Positions 1 through 3,910 of a stretch of 6,240 nucleotides of DNA are shown here, in pieces (the first letter of the stretch is position 1; each line of letters begins with the position of its first letter). Origin of the DNA: Pseudomonadota bacterium. Lineage in GTDB: Bacteria > Desulfobacterota > Desulfobacteria > Desulfobacterales > RPRI01. Under the pieces are notes generated by a model, which made no database searches, had not been told where the DNA came from, and worked only from the letters and a program-made list of their open reading frames with translations. The translations under genes were made by a program, and so were the position numbers. The stretch covers positions 1-6,240 of the forward strand of contig JAHJRK010000508.1 of assembly GCA_018830925.1 (NCBI GenBank), in the 5' to 3' direction.

Positions 1-1
1 C

Positions 2-139
2 CAGCACTATCGTTATAACCCGGGTTCCGGTATGAAATTGCCCCGCTTAAGCCTGAAAACAACAGATAAACAGGAGCAGAAAGGCGGCTGCCGGAAACAC
101 ATAATTTATCTTTTCAATAAATCGATTACAATATATTGA
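2..139 (+). CDS. Possible C-terminal end of an unrecognised upstream gene (partial)
   Basis: One forward frame is open from the left edge of the window to a TGA at 137-139, giving 45 residues that begin near QHYRYNPGSGMKLPRLSLK and end in KSITIY. The 5' end lies outside the window. The tail is polar and basic, with a short hydrophobic patch near the end and no motif I recognise. An open stretch of this length can occur by chance, and the DNA becomes clearly AT-rich and non-coding soon after the stop. No terminator hairpin follows the stop. I assign no function; it could equally be non-coding. Confidence 0.3.
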   Translation, partial: QHYRYNPGSGMKLPRLSLKTTDKQEQKGGCRKHIIYLFNKSITIY

Positions 140-166
140 CATAACAGGAACTTTAATCAATTATGC

Positions 167-195
167 TTGACACGAATACCGGTTGATATTATGTT
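167..195 (+). promoter_or_regulatory. Candidate sigma-70 promoter upstream of tRNA-Leu
   Basis: A perfect -35 hexamer TTGACA lies at 167-172, followed after 17 bases by TATGTT at 190-195, which matches four of six positions of the -10 consensus. Transcription would start near 202, leaving a leader of about 100 bases before the tRNA. A second perfect TTGACA lies upstream at 136-141 but has only a weak partner (AATTAT at 159-164). A third, weaker pair (TTGCTG at 268-273 and AATTAT at 291-296) would start almost at the tRNA. The boxes are seen directly; their use is inferred. Confidence 0.4.
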
Positions 196-237
196 TAATA
201 TCTTATATTATATTAAGGTTTGCTGAATGAACTGGCG

Positions 238-249
238 ATACATATGTAT
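238..249. repeat. Perfect 12-bp palindrome ATACATATGTAT
   Basis: The two halves ATACAT and ATGTAT are exact reverse complements with no spacer. The site lies downstream of the candidate promoter and about 56 bases before the tRNA. It could be an operator half-pair, but AT-rich palindromes of this size also occur by chance. Confidence 0.4.
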
Positions 250-305
250 TTAAAGATTTAATCTTATTTGCTGTAAATTGCAATACCGTTAATTATTAAC
301 AAGTT

Positions 306-392
306 GCGAAAGTGGCGAAACTGGCAGACGCACTGGACTTAGGATCCAGCTCTGGTGACAGAGTGGGAGTTCAAATCTCCCCTTTCGCACCA
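306..392 (+). tRNA. tRNA-Leu (anticodon UAG)
   Basis: The 87 bases fold as a complete class II tRNA. The acceptor stem pairs GCGAAAG (306-312) with CTTTCGC (382-388), followed by discriminator A389 and an encoded CCA (390-392). The D-stem is GCG/CGC (315-317 with 329-331) with the conserved GG in its loop at 323-324. The anticodon stem CTGGA/TCCAG (333-337, 345-349) encloses the loop CTTAGGA, placing the anticodon TAG at 340-342. A long variable arm, CTCTG/CAGAG with a GTGA loop (350-363), is typical of leucine tRNAs. The T-stem GGGAG/CTCCC (365-369, 377-381) carries the loop TTCAAAT. The anticodon UAG reads CUA and, with wobble, other CUN leucine codons. All stems are fully paired, so it should be functional. 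Confidence 0.97.
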
Positions 393-431
393 TTTATGAA
401 CCGAAACAGCGAGCGCATTCCAGCCGAAGGT

Positions 432-473
432 CCCGCCAATCAGTATGGCGGGCTAACTTGTGTTGGGGTTAGC
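432..473. repeat. Two back-to-back inverted repeats between tRNA-Leu and tig
   Basis: The first is a perfect 7-bp stem, CCCGCCA (432-438) with TGGCGGG (446-452), around a 7-base loop. The second, GCTAAC (452-457) with GTTAGC (468-473), is a perfect 6-bp stem around a 10-base loop. They share base G452. No T-run follows, so neither resembles a standard intrinsic terminator. They may stabilise the 3' trailer of the tRNA transcript or belong to a small dispersed repeat. Confidence 0.6.
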
Positions 474-509
474 GCGCGAATTAAAAACATATTCTATGCC
501 TTACGGTCG

Positions 510-540
510 AAGATCCCCCGCTGATTGCAGCTGGGAGCTT
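510..540. repeat. Imperfect hairpin upstream of tig
   Basis: The arms AAG at 510-512 and CTT at 538-540 close the structure. After one A-G mismatch, TCCC (514-517) pairs with GGGA (533-536). After a small internal loop, GCTG (520-523) pairs with CAGC (528-531) around the tetraloop ATTG. Eleven pairs in total make this the longest inverted repeat in the tRNA-tig gap. It overlaps a second, alternative stem described next. Confidence 0.55.
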
Positions 541-583
541 AAATTAAAATGAAGTGTATCAGAATATAGCCCGGCATTTTTTT
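530..583 (+). terminator. Weak terminator-like or attenuator-like structure before tig
   Basis: GCTGG (530-534) can pair with CCGGC (571-575), including one G-T wobble. GCT (537-539) can pair with AGC (568-570) after a two-base bulge, leaving a large AT-rich loop. One A follows the stem, then a run of seven T at 577-583, and the tig ribosome binding site begins only a few bases later. The T-run directly after a GC-rich 3' arm resembles an intrinsic terminator, but the stem is interrupted and the loop is long. It uses bases that also take part in the 510-540 hairpin, so the two folds are mutually exclusive. It could end the tRNA transcript, attenuate read-through into tig, or be fortuitous. 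Confidence 0.3.
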
Positions 584-588
584 ATAAG

Positions 589-594
589 AAAGGA
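589..594 (+). promoter_or_regulatory. Ribosome binding site of tig
   Basis: AAAGGA ends five bases before the ATG at 600, a suitable spacing that supports this start. A possible -10 box TAAAAT (545-550, five of six consensus positions) lies upstream, but it has only a poor -35 partner (CTGATT at 521-526), so a dedicated tig promoter is uncertain. Confidence 0.6.
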
Positions 595-599
595 AATAT

Positions 600-1931
600 A
601 TGCAAGTTACAATTGAAGATGTAAGCACCGTAAAAAAGATTCTGCATGTTGAAATTCCCAATGACAGAGTTTTGGCTGAGATTGATAAAGCCTATGAAAA
701 TCTCAAAAAAACGGCTAAATTAAAGGGATTCCGTCCCGGCAAAACACCCCGTTCGGTTCTGGAAAGGTTTTTTAAGAAAGATGTACATTCGGATGTATCG
801 AATAAACTTCTTCAGGATTCATTTATTGATGTTGTCAGGGAAAAAGAGCTTAAAATTGTCGGAGATCCGAAGATAGAGCCGCCCCTCCTTGACGAAAAAG
901 GACCTTATAAATATGACGCAACCATTGAAATCAAGCCTGAAATTGCAGATATGGATTTTAAGGGCCTGACGCTTAAAAAGAATGTTTACAGGATAAGCGA
1001 TGAAGAAATTGAAGCGCAGCTCAAAATGCTTCAGAAGAATCTTGCTCAGCAAAAAACCATAGAAGAAACCCGGCCTGCAAATGAAGGCGATTTTGCTCTC
1101 ATCACATACGAAGGGTTCAAAGACGGAAAACCCTTCGAAGAAACGGCAAAAACGGAAAATTTCACGATTAAACTGGGACAGGGTCGCATAACCAAAGATT
1201 TTGATTCACAAATTATCGGAATGAAGGCAGGCGAAAGAAAGGAGATAAAAATTCGTTTCCCGGAGGGCTACTTTAATTCCAAACTTGAAAACCTTGATAT
1301 CGTTTTTGATGTGACCTTAAATGAGATCAGGGAAGAGATACTTCCTGAAATTAACGATGAACTCGCAAAAAATCTCGGCGGTTTTAACACATTGGAAGAA
1401 CTGAAAAATACAATAAAAGAGAACCTCAGCCAGGGATACGAAAAAAGAGTCGAACAGGAATTGAACGAGCAGATATTTACGGCTCTTATTGCAAGAACCC
1501 AATTCGAAGTGCCCGAAGCAATGGTTGAATTCGAGCTTGAAAACATTATTGCCGACGCCGAAAGATCCTTTGCCTACCATAACACATCCCTTGAAGCTCT
1601 CGGCCTGTCAAAAGAGTCTCTTTCGATAAAATACCGCGATACAGCCGAAAAACAGATAAGGCGACATCTTATCTTAGACAAGATAATCGGGCAGGAAAAG
1701 CTTATTGTAAAAGACGATGAACTGGAAGAGGGATTTAAAAAAATGTCCGAATCTTTTAACCAGCCGGTGGACGAGATAAAAAAATATTACCGGCAGAATA
1801 AAGATAAACTCGATTATTTCAAACACACGCTGCTTGAAAAAAGCGCCATCAGTCTTATTATAGAAAACAACACTGTTGAAACTACTGAACCTGTGCCGGA
1901 GACGGAAACTGGAAAAGGTCTTTCTACATGA
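600..1931 (+). CDS. tig: Trigger factor, ribosome-associated chaperone and peptidyl-prolyl isomerase
   Basis: The 443-residue protein is close to the usual trigger factor length (432 in E. coli). The N-terminal ribosome-binding domain (about 1-115) holds the signature GFRPGKTP at 43-50, which docks on ribosomal protein L23 at the exit tunnel. An FKBP-type prolyl isomerase domain follows at about 160-243, recognisable from GDFALITYEG, the GKPFE turn and the IIGMKAGERKEI segment. The rest (about 250-425) is the helical, charged SurA-like region that forms the substrate-holding arms. The last 20 or so residues are a Thr/Glu/Pro-rich tail, probably disordered. In the family, this cytosolic protein holds nascent chains and delays misfolding. 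The ATG at 600 has a good ribosome binding site and gives the expected N-terminus. It is the first protein gene of the cluster, followed by clpP after 64 bases. No frameshift or missing region is evident. Confidence 0.97.
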   Translation: MQVTIEDVSTVKKILHVEIPNDRVLAEIDKAYENLKKTAKLKGFRPGKTPRSVLERFFKKDVHSDVSNKLLQDSFIDVVREKELKIVGDPKIEPPLLDEKGPYKYDATIEIKPEIADMDFKGLTLKKNVYRISDEEIEAQLKMLQKNLAQQKTIEETRPANEGDFALITYEGFKDGKPFEETAKTENFTIKLGQGRITKDFDSQIIGMKAGERKEIKIRFPEGYFNSKLENLDIVFDVTLNEIREEILPEINDELAKNLGGFNTLEELKNTIKENLSQGYEKRVEQELNEQIFTALIARTQFEVPEAMVEFELENIIADAERSFAYHNTSLEALGLSKESLSIKYRDTAEKQIRRHLILDKIIGQEKLIVKDDELEEGFKKMSESFNQPVDEIKKYYRQNKDKLDYFKHTLLEKSAISLIIENNTVETTEPVPETETGKGLST

Positions 1932-1950
1932 TCTTCGTGGTTAAAAATGT

Positions 1951-1966
1951 ACTTTTTCGAAAAAGT
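1951..1966. repeat. Perfect 16-bp palindrome between tig and clpP
   Basis: ACTTTTTC and GAAAAAGT are exact reverse complements with no spacer, centred 20 bases after the tig stop and about 37 bases before the clpP start. In RNA it could form a six-pair stem (ACTTTT/AAAAGT) with a TCGA tetraloop. No T-run follows, so a terminator is unlikely. It could be a binding site for a dimeric regulator or an RNA-processing signal. Confidence 0.6.
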
Positions 1967-1982
1967 CAGGAATAGTTTAAAA

Positions 1983-1990
1983 AAGGAGGA
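1983..1990 (+). promoter_or_regulatory. Strong ribosome binding site that decides the clpP TTG start
   Basis: AAGGAGGA is a near-perfect Shine-Dalgarno sequence ending five bases before TTG at 1996. The next possible start, ATG at 2011, would be 20 bases away, too far for efficient use. The strong site probably compensates for the weak TTG codon. Confidence 0.85.
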
Positions 1991-1995
1991 AAACT

Positions 1996-2616
1996 TTGCC
2001 ACTGATACCGATGGTAATAGAGCAGAGCGGCAGGGGAGAGCGGGCATACGATATATATTCAAGGCTTTTGAAAGATCGGATTATATTTCTTGGAACTGCC
2101 ATGAACGATGAGGTCGCAAACCTTCTCATCGCCCAGCTCCTTTTTCTTGAATCCGAAGAGCCCGACAAGGACATAAACTTTTATATCAATTCACCGGGCG
2201 GAGTAGTGACTGCCGGCCTCGCCGTTTATGATACAATGCAATATATCAAGTCTGACGTTGCGACCGTCTGCATAGGCCAGGCTGCAAGCATGGGAGCTTT
2301 TTTGCTGACAGCAGGCGCTAAGGGAAAGCGCTATTCGCTGCCTAATTCACGCATACTGATTCACCAGCCTATGGGAGGATTTCAGGGACAGGCTTCCGAC
2401 ATAGCCATTCAGGCAAGAGAGATTCTGAGGATGAAGGATACCCTGAATGACATTCTGGCCTTTCATACAGGAAAAAATTTAAATCAAATACAGATAGATA
2501 CGGATAGAGATTACTTCATGTCCAGCGAAGAAGCAAAGGAATACGGTATAATAGACCATGTCATCGTAAACAGGGGTGACATTGAAAATATTGAAAAAGC
2601 CGGAGGCATCAAATGA
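1996..2616 (+). CDS. clpP: ATP-dependent Clp protease, proteolytic subunit ClpP
   Basis: The 206-residue serine peptidase should assemble into the two-ring, 14-subunit barrel that cleaves polypeptides fed in by ClpX (or ClpA if present). The whole catalytic triad is visible: Ser98 in GQAASMGA, His123 in LIHQPMGG and Asp172 in DRDYF. The oxyanion-loop SPGG is at 66-69. The N-terminus MPLIPMVIEQ matches the start of the mature E. coli enzyme, so the protein seems to lack the short propeptide that is processed there. After Met removal the triad numbering would equal that of mature E. coli ClpP. The C-terminus runs about 12 residues further than in E. coli (RGDIENIEKAGGIK). Translation starts at TTG, chosen from the Shine-Dalgarno spacing and the conserved N-terminus. 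The stop codon overlaps the clpX start, as expected for partners made in balance. Confidence 0.97.
   Translation: MPLIPMVIEQSGRGERAYDIYSRLLKDRIIFLGTAMNDEVANLLIAQLLFLESEEPDKDINFYINSPGGVVTAGLAVYDTMQYIKSDVATVCIGQAASMGAFLLTAGAKGKRYSLPNSRILIHQPMGGFQGQASDIAIQAREILRMKDTLNDILAFHTGKNLNQIQIDTDRDYFMSSEEAKEYGIIDHVIVNRGDIENIEKAGGIK
2602..2616 (+). promoter_or_regulatory. clpX ribosome binding site and ATGA stop/start overlap with clpP
   Basis: GGAGG at 2602-2606 ends six bases before the clpX ATG (2613-2615). The clpP TGA (2614-2616) overlaps that ATG in the tetranucleotide ATGA. This arrangement usually gives translational coupling, so ribosomes finishing clpP can restart on clpX. Confidence 0.85.
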
Positions 2617-3857
2617 CAAAAAAAGGGAACGACAGCGACAATCTTTTCTGCTCATTCTGCGGGAAGAACCAGAAAGAAGTTACAAAGCTGATCGCAGGGC
2701 CCGCCGTTTACATATGTGATGAATGTATCCAGCTTTGCGGCGAAATTATTGAAGAAGAGAGCGATAAAGCGACCACCGAACATGAAAATCTTCTTATCCC
2801 CAAGCAGATAAAGGAGATGCTGGACGACTATGTGATAGAACAGGAGTATGCGAAAAAAATTCTGTCGGTTGCCGTATACAACCATTACAAGCGGCTCGAT
2901 TCAAGCATAAACACCGACAATGTTGAGATACAGAAAAGTAATATACTGCTTATAGGCCCGACAGGCACTGGCAAAACACTCCTTGCGCAGACACTTGCAA
3001 GATTTTTAAATGTTCCATTCACGATAGCGGATGCCACCAGCCTTACCGAAGCAGGTTATGTCGGCGAAGACGTTGAGAATATAATCCTCTCGCTTCTTCA
3101 GAATGCGGATTATGATGTGGAAAAGTGCAAGCGCGGCATTGTATATATTGATGAAATAGACAAGATAGCGGCAAAATCGGATAATCCATCGATAACAAGG
3201 GATGTTTCCGGCGAAGGCGTCCAGCAGGCACTGCTTAAAATCATAGAGGGAACGACTGCAAGCGTGCCTCCCAAGGGCGGGAGAAAACACCCCCAGCAGG
3301 ATTTTGTCAAAGTCGATACGATAAACATCCTTTTCATATGCGGCGGAACATTCAACGGGCTTGATCAGATAATAGAAAGAAGGCTTGGTTCCAAGGCTAT
3401 GGGTTTCGGGGCAAAAATCGTAACAAAAGAGAACAAGAGCAAAAGCGAAATATTAAAAATGGTTCAGCCTGAAGATTTGATTAAATTCGGGTTGATTCCC
3501 GAATTTCTGGGGCGTCTGCCTGTTGTAGCGACACTCGAGGAACTGAGCGAACCGTCACTTATCAGGATTTTAACGGAGCCGAAAAACGCCCTCATAAAAC
3601 AGTTTAAAAAACTGTTTGAAATGGAAGGCGTGAACTTAAGGTTGACGGACAGCGCTCTTTCGGCAATCGCAAAAGAAGCCAAGAAACGCAAATCGGGAGC
3701 AAGGGGATTGCGGGCGATTATAGAAAGCTGCCTGCTCGATATTATGTACGAAATTCCTTCCGCGAAAAATGTGAAGGAATGCGTTATCAGTGAAGATGTC
3801 ATACTTAACAAGGAAGAGCCGATCCTGCTTTATGAGCAATCAAAAAAGCAAGCTTAA
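2613..3857 (+). CDS. clpX: ATP-dependent Clp protease, unfoldase subunit ClpX
   Basis: The 414-residue AAA+ unfoldase forms a hexamer that recognises, unfolds and threads substrates into ClpP. The N-terminal zinc-binding domain has the four cysteines C13, C16, C35 and C38. The ATPase core shows Walker A GPTGTGKT (115-122), the GYVG pore loop (148-151), Walker B VYIDEID (177-183), the RKH pore loop (224-226), the arginine-finger region around R301 in GRLP and sensor 2 in GARGLR (362-367). The ClpP-docking loop, IGF in E. coli, reads MGF here (263-265) and keeps the Gly-Phe. Length and motif order are normal, with E. coli ClpX a little longer (424). The start lies in the ATGA overlap with clpP and has its own GGAGG. 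No terminator follows, and the gap to lon is short. Certain at family level. Confidence 0.98.
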   Translation: MTKKGNDSDNLFCSFCGKNQKEVTKLIAGPAVYICDECIQLCGEIIEEESDKATTEHENLLIPKQIKEMLDDYVIEQEYAKKILSVAVYNHYKRLDSSINTDNVEIQKSNILLIGPTGTGKTLLAQTLARFLNVPFTIADATSLTEAGYVGEDVENIILSLLQNADYDVEKCKRGIVYIDEIDKIAAKSDNPSITRDVSGEGVQQALLKIIEGTTASVPPKGGRKHPQQDFVKVDTINILFICGGTFNGLDQIIERRLGSKAMGFGAKIVTKENKSKSEILKMVQPEDLIKFGLIPEFLGRLPVVATLEELSEPSLIRILTEPKNALIKQFKKLFEMEGVNLRLTDSALSAIAKEAKKRKSGARGLRAIIESCLLDIMYEIPSAKNVKECVISEDVILNKEEPILLYEQSKKQA

Positions 3858-3910
3858 TTTGTTTCAGTATGGACACGAATCAACACAAAGATATAGGTAT
3901 CGTCTGATTA
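3858..3910. other. Short clpX-lon gap without visible terminator or clear promoter
   Basis: I find no hairpin followed by a T-run and no convincing pair of promoter boxes in these 53 bases. I also see no close match to a heat-shock (sigma-32) promoter. Read-through from clpX into lon is therefore possible; a lon promoter inside the end of clpX cannot be excluded. Confidence 0.45.

Larger units (their letters stand above)
140..305. other. AT-rich non-coding region upstream of tRNA-Leu
   Basis: This stretch has many short A/T runs and stop codons in all frames, and I find no gene in it. It contains promoter-like boxes (listed separately), a perfect 12-bp palindrome at 238-249 and a small 5-bp inverted repeat AAGAT/ATCTT at 253-265. 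Together with 1-139, which is only doubtfully coding, it makes about 300 bases without a confident gene. Its likely role is to carry the promoter for the tRNA and perhaps for the genes downstream. Confidence 0.6.

Noticed and set aside
17..26. Perfect 10-bp palindrome AACCCGGGTT near the left edge
   Set aside because: It is short, isolated, possibly inside a coding end, and has no T-run or promoter near it. Chance is sufficient explanation.
312..524. A 70-codon forward open frame that begins inside the tRNA
   Set aside because: It starts within the tRNA-Leu acceptor stem, runs through the variable arm and the inverted repeats, has no ribosome binding site, and its protein resembles no family. 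The tRNA and hairpins explain the DNA.
1932..1995. Intrinsic terminator between tig and clpP
   Set aside because: The only inverted repeat has its T-run inside the stem's left arm and no T-run after it, so it lacks the terminator pattern.
3464..3811. A 115-codon antisense open frame within clpX
   Set aside because: It lies wholly opposite the conserved C-terminal part of clpX, and its serine-rich, low-information product is typical of a shadow frame.
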